64,000 nucleotides of DNA from Acidobacteriota bacterium (GTDB lineage: Bacteria > Acidobacteriota > Blastocatellia > Pyrinomonadales > Pyrinomonadaceae): NCBI GenBank assembly GCA_018269005.1, contig JAFDVK010000052.1:124001-188000 (forward strand), written 5' to 3'. This document shows positions 35,598 to 43,735 of this stretch, one piece after another (within the stretch, counting starts at the first letter, position 1; every line of letters starts with the position of its first letter). A program made the position numbers and the translations under genes. Under the pieces are notes generated by a model, which made no database searches, was not told the DNA's origin, and worked only from the letters and a program-made list of their open reading frames with translations.

Positions 35598-35983
35598 CGA
35601 GACGAGTTTGGGTGATCGCGGGTTGTGCCGCCGGTCTGCTGCTCTTGATCGCGATCGTGTCGCTTTGGTCGAACGCAGATGTGAACAAGAGCGAACGGCG
35701 TGCGGAAACACAAAAGGCCGCTGCCGAAAAAGCAGAAGATGCCGCGGCCGAGATCGAAAAGATACAGAACGAGCAGAAGGCAAAGATCGAATATCTCGAA
35801 GGCGAGATCGAGACGCTTCGCAACGAAGCAAGGAGAAAAGATGAGGACCTTAAAAGGCTTGGTGCTGACGTTCGCGTTTCTCGTGATCGCGTTGAGCGTG
35901 CAAAACGCACACGCGCAATCGACGCGGACGCAGGCGAACTCTGCCGCCGACTCGAAAGGCTCGGGCACGGCTGCGAAAAATGA
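35594..35983 (+). CDS. Rz-like inner-membrane spanin
   Basis: A 129-residue protein with an N-terminal membrane helix (about 5-25, VWVIAGCAAGLLLLIAIVSLW) followed by a long Ala/Glu/Lys-rich coiled coil (about 30-90) and a basic C-terminus. This is the layout of i-spanins (Rz), which join an outer-membrane partner to disrupt the outer membrane at lysis. The start overlaps the holin-like stop (ATGA). Its last 143 bases are shared, in another frame, with the next gene, recalling the nested Rz/Rz1 arrangement. Confidence 0.65.
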   Translation: MTRRVWVIAGCAAGLLLLIAIVSLWSNADVNKSERRAETQKAAAEKAEDAAAEIEKIQNEQKAKIEYLEGEIETLRNEARRKDEDLKRLGADVRVSRDRVERAKRTRAIDADAGELCRRLERLGHGCEK

Positions 35984-36323
35984 ACGCGGGCTCGTCGCGG
36001 CGTGCGCTGCGGCGGCGGAAGAACTTGCCGCGACGCGTGAGGCGAACGCGGCGTTGGAGAAGGAGAATTCGATGCTCGCGTCGCGTCTCGCGGACGAGAA
36101 ACGAATGAACGATCTTCTCACAGAGCTGAACGAAACACGCCGTACGGAGAGCGAGGCATTGCGGCGGACGATCGAGGCGAAGAACGAGACGATCGCGGCG
36201 AAAGATGCCGCGATAAAGGCACAGGACGAGCTGATCGCAAAGCTCAAAACAAAGCGTTCGTCGCCGTGGAAACGCATCGGCGACATTCTGATCGGCGTCG
36301 GGGCAGCCGTTCTGCTCAAGTAA
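35841..36323 (+). CDS. Secreted coiled-coil protein overlapping the spanin gene, Rz1-position
   Basis: A 160-residue protein from the ATG at 35841, with AAGGAGAAAAG immediately upstream inside the previous gene. It begins with a cleavable signal peptide (LVLTFAFLVIALSVQNAHAQ), continues as a long coiled coil (about 60-135), and ends in a hydrophobic helix (IGDILIGVGAAVLL). A typical Rz1 is a short lipoprotein; this one has no lipobox cysteine but adds a C-terminal membrane anchor. It may be an unusual spanin partner. No close family was recognised. Confidence 0.6.
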   Translation: MRTLKGLVLTFAFLVIALSVQNAHAQSTRTQANSAADSKGSGTAAKNERGLVAACAAAAEELAATREANAALEKENSMLASRLADEKRMNDLLTELNETRRTESEALRRTIEAKNETIAAKDAAIKAQDELIAKLKTKRSSPWKRIGDILIGVGAAVLLK

Positions 36324-36329
36324 CGAAAA

Positions 36330-37841
36330 ATGGCGAAGAGGAAGACAAAGCAAAGCCGCGGTGCGAATGGAAAGTTCGTCTCAGCAAAGCCTGCGGAACC
36401 GGTCATCGAATTGGAGAAGGATGAGCCGAAGAGCGACGCGTCAGGCAAGTTCGTCTCAGCAAAGCCTGTGGAACCGGTCATCGATCAAGTCAAAGAGCCT
36501 AAGAAGAAGGCGACCAAGTCGGTCAGCAAGAATTTCTCAGTGTGGCTCAAGGGCAGCGGCCCGACGAAATGGAAATGGGATCTTCCGCATCAGCAATACA
36601 TCTGCGAAAAGCTCGACAGCGTTACGAGCGGCGAGACGAAGCGAATGATGGTCTTTATGCCGCCGCGTCACGGCAAGAGCGAACTTGTAACGATCCGATA
36701 TGCCGCGTGGCGCATCGCACGCGACCCGAAGCTCAACATCATTCTCGCAAGCTACAACCAGAAGCTCGCGAACAGATTCTCGCGGCGCGTGAGACGGCTT
36801 GTCGAGCAATACGTGCCGATGGCGGACGACCGAAAGGCGGCCGACGAATGGGAGACGAAAGCCGGCGGCGGAATGCGTGCGGTCGGTGTGGGCGGCGGCA
36901 TCACGGGATTCGGTGCCGGGCTTGTGATCATCGACGATCCGGTGAAGAACCGGGCTGAGGCCGAGAGCCGCGTGCGTCGGGACAACGCGTCGCTCTGGTT
37001 CAACGACGACATCTACACGCGTCTCGAACCGGAAGCTCCGATCATCCTCATCCAAACCCGCTGGCACGAGGACGATCTTGCCGGCCGCCTGATCAGCGAG
37101 ATGGACGAAGGCGAAACGTGGGATGTCATAAACCTTCCCGCACTTGCCGAATCGGACGATCCTTTGGGACGCGAGCCGGGCGAACCGCTTTGGTCGAAGA
37201 GATTTTCGGCGGCGAGGCTCGCAGCGATACATCGACGCCAGGGCAGCTACTCGTTCGAAGCTCTTTATCAGCAGCGGCCGATCCCGCGTTCGGGCGGATT
37301 GTTCAAACGCGAGTGGTTCACGCGTATCGTCGAGCGGGCGCCGGCCGATCTTGTCTGGGCACGCGGCTATGACCTTGCGATCTCGCAGGACACGCGTGCG
37401 GATTATACGGCGAGCTTCCGATGTGCGTTCGGCGACGACGGAATTCTCTACATCGCGGACGGTTTTCGGCAGCGGCTGACATACACGCAGCAGCGGAAAT
37501 TCATCGCCGAGCGGATCGCGAACGAACCGAAGACGCTCCACGGCGTCGAGAGCGCGCTTCACGGACAGGCTCTCGTGCAGGACCTGATCGCGTCGGGTGC
37601 CTGTCGCGGAAAGCCGCTCAGGTCGGTACGCGTGACGGATGACAAATGGATACGCGCGCACTCGTGGGCGCCGGTCGCAGAGGTCGGCAGCGTGGTGCTC
37701 GTCGCGGGCAGCTGGATAAAGGAGTTCGTTGATGAGGCGTGCGCCTTTCCCGCATCGCCGCACGACGATCAGGTCGATGCGGTGAGCCTGGCGGTGAGTA
37801 TGCTCGCGGCACGCGACAGGAAATTCTTGAGGACATTTTAG
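36330..37841 (+). CDS. Phage terminase large subunit
   Basis: A 503-residue DNA-packaging motor. The first 70 residues are basic and contain a duplicated GKFVSAKP/EPVI segment. The ATPase domain has Walker A MPPRHGKSE (Lys116) and Walker B LVIIDDP. The RNase-H-like nuclease domain has an Asp in GYDLAISQDT and a final HDDQVDAVSLA. The protein would cut and pump DNA into a prohead. No small terminase subunit is recognisable nearby. It begins seven bases after the previous gene. Confidence 0.9.
   Translation: MAKRKTKQSRGANGKFVSAKPAEPVIELEKDEPKSDASGKFVSAKPVEPVIDQVKEPKKKATKSVSKNFSVWLKGSGPTKWKWDLPHQQYICEKLDSVTSGETKRMMVFMPPRHGKSELVTIRYAAWRIARDPKLNIILASYNQKLANRFSRRVRRLVEQYVPMADDRKAADEWETKAGGGMRAVGVGGGITGFGAGLVIIDDPVKNRAEAESRVRRDNASLWFNDDIYTRLEPEAPIILIQTRWHEDDLAGRLISEMDEGETWDVINLPALAESDDPLGREPGEPLWSKRFSAARLAAIHRRQGSYSFEALYQQRPIPRSGGLFKREWFTRIVERAPADLVWARGYDLAISQDTRADYTASFRCAFGDDGILYIADGFRQRLTYTQQRKFIAERIANEPKTLHGVESALHGQALVQDLIASGACRGKPLRSVRVTDDKWIRAHSWAPVAEVGSVVLVAGSWIKEFVDEACAFPASPHDDQVDAVSLAVSMLAARDRKFLRTF
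36369..36484 (+). repeat. Direct repeat inside the terminase gene
   Basis: Two 41-base copies at 36369-36409 and 36444-36484, 75 bases apart and differing at only two positions by eye (GGAAAG/GGCAAG and CTGCGG/CTGTGG). They encode the duplicated GKFVSAKP-EPVI segment. The high nucleotide identity points to a recent in-frame duplication. Confidence 0.85.
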
Positions 37842-37855
37842 AGAGAGGAGACGAA

Positions 37856-39124
37856 ATGAATAACGAGATCGAAAATGCTTTGCAGACGCTGTCCGCGAAC
37901 GCGGTACGGTATGACAAGACCGAACGATATTACAACGGGGATCACGATCTGAAGTTCGCGACGGAGAAATTCCAAACGGCGTTCGGCGATCTTTTCCGGG
38001 AGTTCGCATTGAACCTTTGCCCGGTGGTGTGCGATTCGGTCGCGGACAAACTTGCGGTCGCGGGCTTTAGCCTCGACAGCGGCCCGGAAGATTCGGGCAA
38101 AGCGGCCGACCTGCTCTGGCGTCGGCGTCGAATGCCGATGCTGAGCGCCGAGGTGCATCGCGAAGCTCTCAGGAACGGGGACGCGTTTGTGATCGCTTGG
38201 CCGAACGCCGAGGGAGAAGCAATATTTCATCCGAACAGGGCCGCGCAGATCGCCGCGTTCTATGACGACGAATCTTCGTCCGAGATCACGCTTGCCGCGA
38301 AGTGCTGGCGTGCGGACGACGGGCGCGTGCGGCTGAATCTTTTCTATCCCGACCGGATCGAGCGCTACATCACGCGACGCGAACAAGAGGCACGCTTTCC
38401 GGATGCGAAAGAATTCGTCGCCTTCGGACGCGAGAGCGTTGTTGAAAATCCTTTCGGGAAGGTTCCCGTGTTCCATTTCGCGAACAACGCGGGCGTCGGG
38501 ATGGCGGGACGTTCCGAGCTCGACGCGGCGATACCGATACAGGACGGGCTGAACAAATCGGTGCTCGATATGCTCGTCGCGATGGAATTCTCGGCGTATC
38601 GGCAGCGTTGGGCCGCCGGAATCGAGATCGAATACGACACGGAAGGCAAGGCGATCGCACCATTTCGTTCGGGCGTCGAACATCTGTGGATCGCTGGCGA
38701 TGCGAATGCGAGATTCGGCGATTTCGAATCCGCAAAGCTCGACCAGTTCATCAAGGTCAAGGACAGTTTTCGCACGGACATCGCGAGCGTTACGGGCACG
38801 CCGCTCTTCTACTTCCTGCAGCAGGCGGGAACGCACCCGAGCGGCGAAAGCCTGCGGCAGGCGAGTTCAAGATTTACCGCGAAAGTGAGAATGCGGCAGC
38901 TTGCGTTCGGGCAAGTTTGGGCGGATGCGATGAACTTTGGGCTGCGGATCGAAGGCCGCGAGGACACGCGGCTCGTCACGCTCTGGCACGATCCTTCGCC
39001 GCTCTCTGAACGCGAGATCCTCGAAAACCTGCTGCTCAAAAAACAGCTCGGCCTGCCGCAAACACAGCTCGTCGCCGAAGCCGGTTATGGGCAGACCGAT
39101 GCAGACGATGCGGCGCCTTTTTAG
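37856..39124 (+). CDS. Phage portal protein
   Basis: A 422-residue protein from the ATG at 37856, preceded by GAGAGGAG. The N-terminal RYYNGDHDLKFA pattern and the later NKSVLDMLVAMEFSAYRQRW and GTHPSGESLRQA motifs are typical of SPP1 gp6-like portals. The portal forms the dodecameric ring at the capsid vertex through which terminase packages DNA. It follows terminase directly, as in most tailed phages. The last four bases overlap the 3' end of the antisense protease gene. Confidence 0.87.
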   Translation: MNNEIENALQTLSANAVRYDKTERYYNGDHDLKFATEKFQTAFGDLFREFALNLCPVVCDSVADKLAVAGFSLDSGPEDSGKAADLLWRRRRMPMLSAEVHREALRNGDAFVIAWPNAEGEAIFHPNRAAQIAAFYDDESSSEITLAAKCWRADDGRVRLNLFYPDRIERYITRREQEARFPDAKEFVAFGRESVVENPFGKVPVFHFANNAGVGMAGRSELDAAIPIQDGLNKSVLDMLVAMEFSAYRQRWAAGIEIEYDTEGKAIAPFRSGVEHLWIAGDANARFGDFESAKLDQFIKVKDSFRTDIASVTGTPLFYFLQQAGTHPSGESLRQASSRFTAKVRMRQLAFGQVWADAMNFGLRIEGREDTRLVTLWHDPSPLSEREILENLLLKKQLGLPQTQLVAEAGYGQTDADDAAPF

Positions 39125-39606
39125 GCCGCGAGAAACTGCGGATTCGCACCCTTCAGAGCGTTAAGGGCCTTGTTGACCTGCTCCCAAGTGAGCCACAGGA
39201 TCGTCCCTTTCTTCATCGGTTCAGGATCGTAAACGAGGACGCCCGTGTCCGCCGCACCGCCGAAAACGACAGCGTGGCCGTGGTTGTTCCCGTGCCAATT
39301 CTTCTGAACGCTCGCGAAGATCGGCCCGTGTTTGGTGAATGCCGCGACAAGCGCGTCGTATTTCATTTCGAGACTCGATATCTGGGTCATCTTGAGCGTC
39401 GTCGCCATGAATTGGTTGTCATTGGAGCCCCAATCACCGTTGTTTTCGTAACGCCATTTGAAGCCCGGATCAGAGAGCGGATCGATCATCGTACCGCGTC
39501 CCGAGGCCTTCGACCATTTGTAAAGCATCGTGTCGCTCGCCCACCAGCAAACACCATCGGTCGGCTGAGAGACGAGCTCAAGATTCGCAACTTTGTAGAT
39601 AGACAT
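39121..39606 (-). CDS. Papain-like cysteine protease (AvrRpt2/C70-like), antisense cargo
   Basis: A 161-residue protein on the strand opposite to the surrounding head genes. The catalytic triad is visible: Cys20 in DGVCWWAS, His111 in GHAVVF and Asp127 in VYDPEP, with Gln14 as oxyanion-hole candidate. This matches the AvrRpt2-type papain-like protease family (PF12385). No signal peptide is evident. It interrupts the portal-coat interval and is convergent with the portal gene. It could be a morphogenetic protease, a secreted effector or an accessory cargo gene (moron); the antisense orientation favours the last. Confidence 0.78.
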   Translation of the reverse strand: MSIYKVANLELVSQPTDGVCWWASDTMLYKWSKASGRGTMIDPLSDPGFKWRYENNGDWGSNDNQFMATTLKMTQISSLEMKYDALVAAFTKHGPIFASVQKNWHGNNHGHAVVFGGAADTGVLVYDPEPMKKGTILWLTWEQVNKALNALKGANPQFLAA

Positions 39607-39732
39607 TGTTTATGCTCCGCAAAATTAAAGTTTTCAAGCTTGGGAGCAGTTCGCAAAGTGCGCGCGGACCACCTGAACTTCCATAAGAGACGCGAGGATC
39701 AGAAATTTTTGCACAAGAAGATGAGGAAAATC

Positions 39733-40017
39733 ATGCAGACAGAAAATGAAGAGGAGAAGCCGGGCGAACAAGCTCCGGCAGTCGAGACGAAGAACGAGGA
39801 CGCGTTCCGCGCGTCGATCGATGAGCTGAAGGCCGAGGTCGGCGAGCTACGGAAAGCTCTTGCGGCGCGTCCCCCGGCAAAGGTCGCGGACATCGACGCC
39901 GCTGCGGGCCGCCGCGAAGAACCGCGATTGACGAAAGAAGCACTCGCGAAAATGACGCAGGCCGAGATCGCTCGGCTTGATTGGAATGAGGTACGCCGCG
40001 TGCTGAGCGCAGGCTAA
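39733..40017 (+). CDS. Small acidic coiled-coil protein, scaffold-like
   Basis: A 94-residue protein from the ATG at 39733, with GAGGA five bases upstream; an ATG at 39721 is also in frame. The N-terminus is acidic (TENEEEKPGEQ), a coiled coil follows (ASIDELKAEVGELRKAL), and the C-terminus reads MTQAEIARLDWNEVRRVL, a pattern often seen in small phage proteins encoded just before the coat gene. It is a candidate scaffolding protein for prohead assembly. No enzymatic motif is seen. Confidence 0.65.
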   Translation: MQTENEEEKPGEQAPAVETKNEDAFRASIDELKAEVGELRKALAARPPAKVADIDAAAGRREEPRLTKEALAKMTQAEIARLDWNEVRRVLSAG

Positions 40018-40038
40018 AGACAGGAGAGAGAAAGGAAA

Positions 40039-40893
40039 ATGGCATTGGATTTTATTCCCACAGTTTGGGCATCGAGATTGCTCACTGCCCTTGAAGGATC
40101 GCTTGTTTACGGACAAAGCAAGGTCGTTAACCGCGACTACGAAGGTGATATCCGCGAGGCCGGCAATACGGTGAAGATCGCGTCGATCAGCGACGTTGCG
40201 GTTGACGATTATATAAAGAACATCGATATCAACGACCCCGAAGTGCTGACCGACACCGAGTTGACGCTCGCGATCGATCAGGCGAAGTATTTCAACTTCT
40301 TTGTCGATCGGATCGATCAGGCGCAGCAGAACGTGAACGTCCTCGACGAGGCGATGCGGCGTTCGGCGTGGAAACTTCGCGACATTGCCGATGCGTACAT
40401 CGCCGCAATTATGGAGGCCGCGGTTCTCGGGCCGAACACGATCGGCACGACCGGAACACCCAGAGTGCCGACCAAGGACGACGCGTATGAATACCTCGTC
40501 GATCTCGGGACGATGCTCGACGAATCGAACACGCCGATCGACGGGCGATTCGTCGTCGTGCCCGCGTGGTTTCACGGCCTGCTCCTGAAAGACGACAGAT
40601 TCGTGAACGCGGGAACGATGCGTTCGGACCGAAGGCTCGCGAACGGAGCCGTCGGCGAGGCCGCAGGCTTCGAGATCCTGAAGTCGAACAACGTGCCGAA
40701 CGATTCGGGCACGAAGTTCCGCATCATCGCGGGTCACTCGTCCGCAACGTCGTACGCAGAGCAGATCCTCGACCTGCATACGTTCGAGCCCGAAAAGCGT
40801 TTTGGCGACGCCGTGAAAGGCCTTCACGTTTACGGAGCGAAGGTCGTGCAGGCAAGCTCGCTTGCGATGCTCATCGCCAACAAGTCGGCATAA
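40039..40893 (+). CDS. Phage major capsid protein (P22 coat-like)
   Basis: A 284-residue protein with a good ribosome-binding site (AAAGGAAA). The N-terminus FIPTVWASRLLTALEGSLVYG and the VVNRDYEGDI-GNTVKI pattern fit the P22 gene 5-like branch of HK97-fold coat proteins. It would assemble the icosahedral shell. Terminase, portal and coat genes are all full-length and without frameshifts, suggesting that the module is under selection rather than decaying. Confidence 0.85.
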   Translation: MALDFIPTVWASRLLTALEGSLVYGQSKVVNRDYEGDIREAGNTVKIASISDVAVDDYIKNIDINDPEVLTDTELTLAIDQAKYFNFFVDRIDQAQQNVNVLDEAMRRSAWKLRDIADAYIAAIMEAAVLGPNTIGTTGTPRVPTKDDAYEYLVDLGTMLDESNTPIDGRFVVVPAWFHGLLLKDDRFVNAGTMRSDRRLANGAVGEAAGFEILKSNNVPNDSGTKFRIIAGHSSATSYAEQILDLHTFEPEKRFGDAVKGLHVYGAKVVQASSLAMLIANKSA

Positions 40894-40905
40894 AGGAGGT
40901 GAACG

Positions 40906-41229
40906 ATGTCAGCTTTGGATGAACTGAAACTGATGACCGCGTGGGATTCGGAACCGGCGTTAACGGAAACCGAACTCAACGCGACTCTCGCAAGAGCCGC
41001 GCTGCCGGATGCCGCGGGCATTCTTCCGCAAGCGACAGGCTGGACGGCGACCTATGACCTGAACGCCGCCGCTGCCGCCGCCTGGCTGATAAAGGCCGGA
41101 CGCGCTTCGGCGACCGTCGAGGTCGATCCGCCGGGTTCGGGCATCGTGACCTCAAAGGTCTTCGATAATTGCCGCAAAATGGCGAGAATCTACGCGAAAA
41201 AGCGGAATTCGACCGCGTTGGCGACATAA
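40906..41229 (+). CDS. Head-completion / connector-like protein
   Basis: A 107-residue protein 12 bases after the coat gene, preceded by AAAGGAGGTG. The N-terminal LTETELNATLARAALPDA and the following helices resemble small head-tail connector or head-completion proteins found downstream of coat genes. The identification rests on position and size more than on motifs. It is the last gene of the cluster and is followed directly by an intrinsic terminator. Confidence 0.6.
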   Translation: MSALDELKLMTAWDSEPALTETELNATLARAALPDAAGILPQATGWTATYDLNAAAAAAWLIKAGRASATVEVDPPGSGIVTSKVFDNCRKMARIYAKKRNSTALAT

Positions 41230-41251
41230 CTTACGCTGTATCAAGCACTTA

Positions 41252-41278
41252 GGCGGCCCGCAACGGCCGCCTTTTTTT
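41252..41278 (+). terminator. Intrinsic terminator of the phage-like cluster
   Basis: GGCGGCC (41252-41258) pairs perfectly with GGCCGCC (41265-41271) across a six-base loop and is followed by seven T residues. It marks the end of the head operon. Confidence 0.92.
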
Positions 41279-41467
41279 GGCGGCTTGCCGCGTCGCAGTG
41301 CGGTCGGGGTTCTGACTGCAAGTGCGATTTCAGATTTCAGATTTGGGAATGCGAAATCGCATCTCCGTTCTCAATTGTCACGGGTCGCCTTACTGCGTGC
41401 GGCGTTCTGCAACACGCTCTGTGTTCTCTGTGCCTCTGTGGTAAACCCGCCTTCTGACCGCCCGCTG
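41279..41467. repeat. Intergenic repeat mosaic before trmFO
   Basis: The 575-base gap before trmFO holds no gene. It contains a truncated copy of the REP-like block (41279-41309, GGCGGCTTGCC to GGTCGGGG), heptamers (GATTTCA twice, GATTTGG, GAATGCG, AAATCGC at 41326-41360), and two blocks also present after trmFO: 41385-41413 and 41433-41467 correspond to 43675-43703 and 43583-43617. Confidence 0.65.
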
Positions 41468-41555
41468 CTCCCTCCACCCCGGCCTTCGGCCACCCCTCCT
41501 CTGGCAGGAGGGGAGCTAGGCGGTTCTGACTGGGATCTCGTAAAACTTCTCTATT

Positions 41556-41625
41556 ATGTCGATGAAATCGCAATTTATCGACATTTCCACATTCTCATGT
41601 CGATAAAATCGCAAAACATCGACAT
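41556..41625 (+). promoter_or_regulatory. Twin 29-bp palindromes, candidate operators
   Basis: Two copies of ATGTCGAT-N13-ATCGACAT at 41556-41584 and 41597-41625, offset by 41 bases. The 13-base spacers are also similar and share AAATCGCAA. A further half site ATCGACAT occurs at 41648-41655. The site length and spacing (about four helical turns) suit cooperative binding by a dimeric regulator. They lie about 180 bases before trmFO. Confidence 0.6.
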
Positions 41626-41804
41626 AAATCGTTGACATGTTTACTGCATCGACATATCCGTGGTCTTTAGCGCATTTGTGTGAGCTGCGTAGTGAGATCC
41701 GAAATAAGGTAAAAGTTGAAAGTTATAAGGAAGAACGCAAAGAGAGAGATGAACGGCTTGGTTTCGGCAACCTGACGGATTGTGCCAAACTCTACCTTCG
41801 CGAT

Positions 41805-43163
41805 ATGAAAGACACGATCAACGTAATTGGCGGCGGGCTTGCGGGTGTTGAGGCGGCGTGGCAGGCGGCGCGAATGGGAGCAAAGGTGCGGCTTTATGAG
41901 ATGCGGCCGGTCGCGACGACGCCTGCGCATCGCACGGACAAGCTCGCCGAGATAGTCTGTTCGAACTCGCTCAAATCCGACGAATACGGTTCGGCTCCGT
42001 TCCTTTTGAAAGAAGAACTGCGTCGCGGCAGCTCGCTCGTTATGGAGGCTGCGGCGGCGACGCGTGTGCCCGCCGGTGCTGCGCTTTCGGTCGATCGCGG
42101 AAAGTTCGCGGAGTACATCACAGAAAGAATCGAGCAGCATCCCGCGATCGAGATCGTCCGCGAAGAGATCAAGGAAATTCCTGCAGACGGCATTTCGATC
42201 ATCGCAACCGGACCGCTAACGAGCGAGGCCTTGACGGCGGAGATAATGCGTTTCACGGGCGACGATCAGCTTTATTTTTACGATGCGATAGCGCCGATCG
42301 TCGCGGCAGATTCGATCGATATGTCGATCGCATTCAGGGCGGCGAGATACGGCAAGGGCGGCGATGATTACATCAACTGCCCGATGTCGGAGGACGAATA
42401 CGCGGCGTTCTTTGACGCGCTCGTCGAGGCCAAAAGCGTGCCGCTAAAGCGTTTCGAAGAGACGCATTGGTTCGAATCGTGCCTTCCGATCGAGGAGATC
42501 GCGCGTCGAGGCGTGGACACTTTGCGGTTCGGGCCGATGAAGCCGAAAGGTCTGCCCGATCCGCGAACGGGACGCGAACCTTACGCGTGCGTGCAGCTGC
42601 GGCAGGAGAATCTAATGGCGGATGCATACGGCATCGTCGGCTTCCAAAATCATCTGCGTTACGGCGAACAGGAACGCGTGCTAAAGCTCATTCCCGGCTT
42701 AGCGAACGCTGAATTTTTGCAGTTCGGCCAGATCCACCGCAACACATTCATCAACAGCCCGCAGATCCTGAACGAGACGCTCGAGACGCGCCGCTCCCCG
42801 AACATCTTCTTTGCTGGGCAGATCACCGGCGTCGAAGGCTATGTCGAATCGGTCTCGACCGGCTGGCTCGCCGGCGTGAACGCCGTGCGGACGCTCGATG
42901 GCCGACCATTGCTCGCCGCCCCGCAAACCTCGGCGATGGGAGCGCTCTGCCGCTACGTTTCGTCCGTTACGACAAAGAATTTCCAGCCCGTGAATATCAC
43001 GTTCGGCCTGCTCGAACCGCTGCCCGTCGAACTCCGCAAAAAACACCGCAACAAACGCGAACGCCACATCGTCCAGGTCGAACGCGCGCTCGAGGATTGG
43101 GATCGGTTTATCGGGGAATTGAGAATGCAGCCTTTGGACGAAAAGAAGAAGGAGGAGAAATGA
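41805..43163 (+). CDS. trmFO: Folate/FAD-dependent tRNA (uracil-54-C5)-methyltransferase
   Basis: A 452-residue flavoprotein that makes 5-methyluridine-54 in tRNA using methylenetetrahydrofolate and FADH2. The start at 41805 places the FAD-binding motif INVIGGGLAGVEAAW at the N-terminus; an in-frame extension upstream runs through repeat DNA and is rejected. The conserved CSNSLKSDE motif, NCPMSEDEY, FGPMKPKGL and the C-terminal GQITGVEGYVES are diagnostic. The one-carbon donor can come from the FolD-linked pool. The stop overlaps the next gene (ATGA). Confidence 0.94.
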   Translation: MKDTINVIGGGLAGVEAAWQAARMGAKVRLYEMRPVATTPAHRTDKLAEIVCSNSLKSDEYGSAPFLLKEELRRGSSLVMEAAAATRVPAGAALSVDRGKFAEYITERIEQHPAIEIVREEIKEIPADGISIIATGPLTSEALTAEIMRFTGDDQLYFYDAIAPIVAADSIDMSIAFRAARYGKGGDDYINCPMSEDEYAAFFDALVEAKSVPLKRFEETHWFESCLPIEEIARRGVDTLRFGPMKPKGLPDPRTGREPYACVQLRQENLMADAYGIVGFQNHLRYGEQERVLKLIPGLANAEFLQFGQIHRNTFINSPQILNETLETRRSPNIFFAGQITGVEGYVESVSTGWLAGVNAVRTLDGRPLLAAPQTSAMGALCRYVSSVTTKNFQPVNITFGLLEPLPVELRKKHRNKRERHIVQVERALEDWDRFIGELRMQPLDEKKKEEK

Positions 43164-43414
43164 GCAACGGTGGGATCTGGCTAAAAAGAATGATCCCGTG
43201 CATTTACGTCGGGCTTGCATTGATTTCATATTTATGGGATTTCGAGATCGTGTTAAACCTTCTTGGAATTCCGTGGAGCATTCCGTTGATGATGTTTAGC
43301 GGCCTTATTGTTCACGCAACGGCGAGCGGGAATCTAATAATATCTGTCGGCAGTTTGATCGGGGTCTTGTTGAACGTAGGTATTTTCAGCTTTATTTCCA
43401 GACGTACCGATTGA
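43160..43414 (+). CDS. Small membrane protein after trmFO
   Basis: An 84-residue hydrophobic protein with about three predicted membrane helices (residues 12-28, 36-52 and 57-78). AAGGAGGAG precedes the ATG, which overlaps the trmFO stop, so translation is coupled. No family was recognised. It has no visible link with tRNA modification. Confidence 0.7.
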   Translation: MSNGGIWLKRMIPCIYVGLALISYLWDFEIVLNLLGIPWSIPLMMFSGLIVHATASGNLIISVGSLIGVLLNVGIFSFISRRTD

Positions 43415-43735
43415 TATTTCAACGGTCCGCGTGAGTGGCACAGATCGCCGAGGGCGTCCGCCTCTCCGTCGAAGGCGGTTCTGACGCTGCGGACGAGGGC
43501 GTCCGCGTTCCGTCGCAGACGGTACTGACACGCGGCGTTGCGGCAACGCGGTGTTCTGCGATACGCTCGTTGATCTCTGTGGCCTCTGTGGTAAACCCGC
43601 CTTCTGACCGCCCGCTGACGCAGGCGGTTCTGACAAGAGGCGGACGGGGGCGTCCGCGTTCCGTCGAAGGCGGATCGCCTTACTGCGTGCGGCGTTCTGC
43701 AACGCGGCGTTCTGCAACGCGCTGTTGTCTATGAG
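43415..43735. repeat. Non-coding repeat-rich gap
   Basis: About 320 bases without a gene. GGCGTCCGC and TCCGTCG-AGGCGG motifs recur (around 43452-43476, 43499-43515 and 43649-43672), as does GCGTTCTGCAACGCG near the end. Two blocks (43583-43617 and 43675-43703) repeat sequence found before trmFO at 41433-41467 and 41385-41413, in swapped order. Confidence 0.6.

Noticed and set aside
33798-41278. Attachment sites bounding the phage-like cluster
   Set aside because: No tRNA gene and no matching direct repeats were found at both ends by eye.
41637-41804. In-frame N-terminal extension of trmFO
   Set aside because: It runs close to the palindromes and through low-complexity DNA; the FAD-binding motif begins exactly at the later ATG at 41805.
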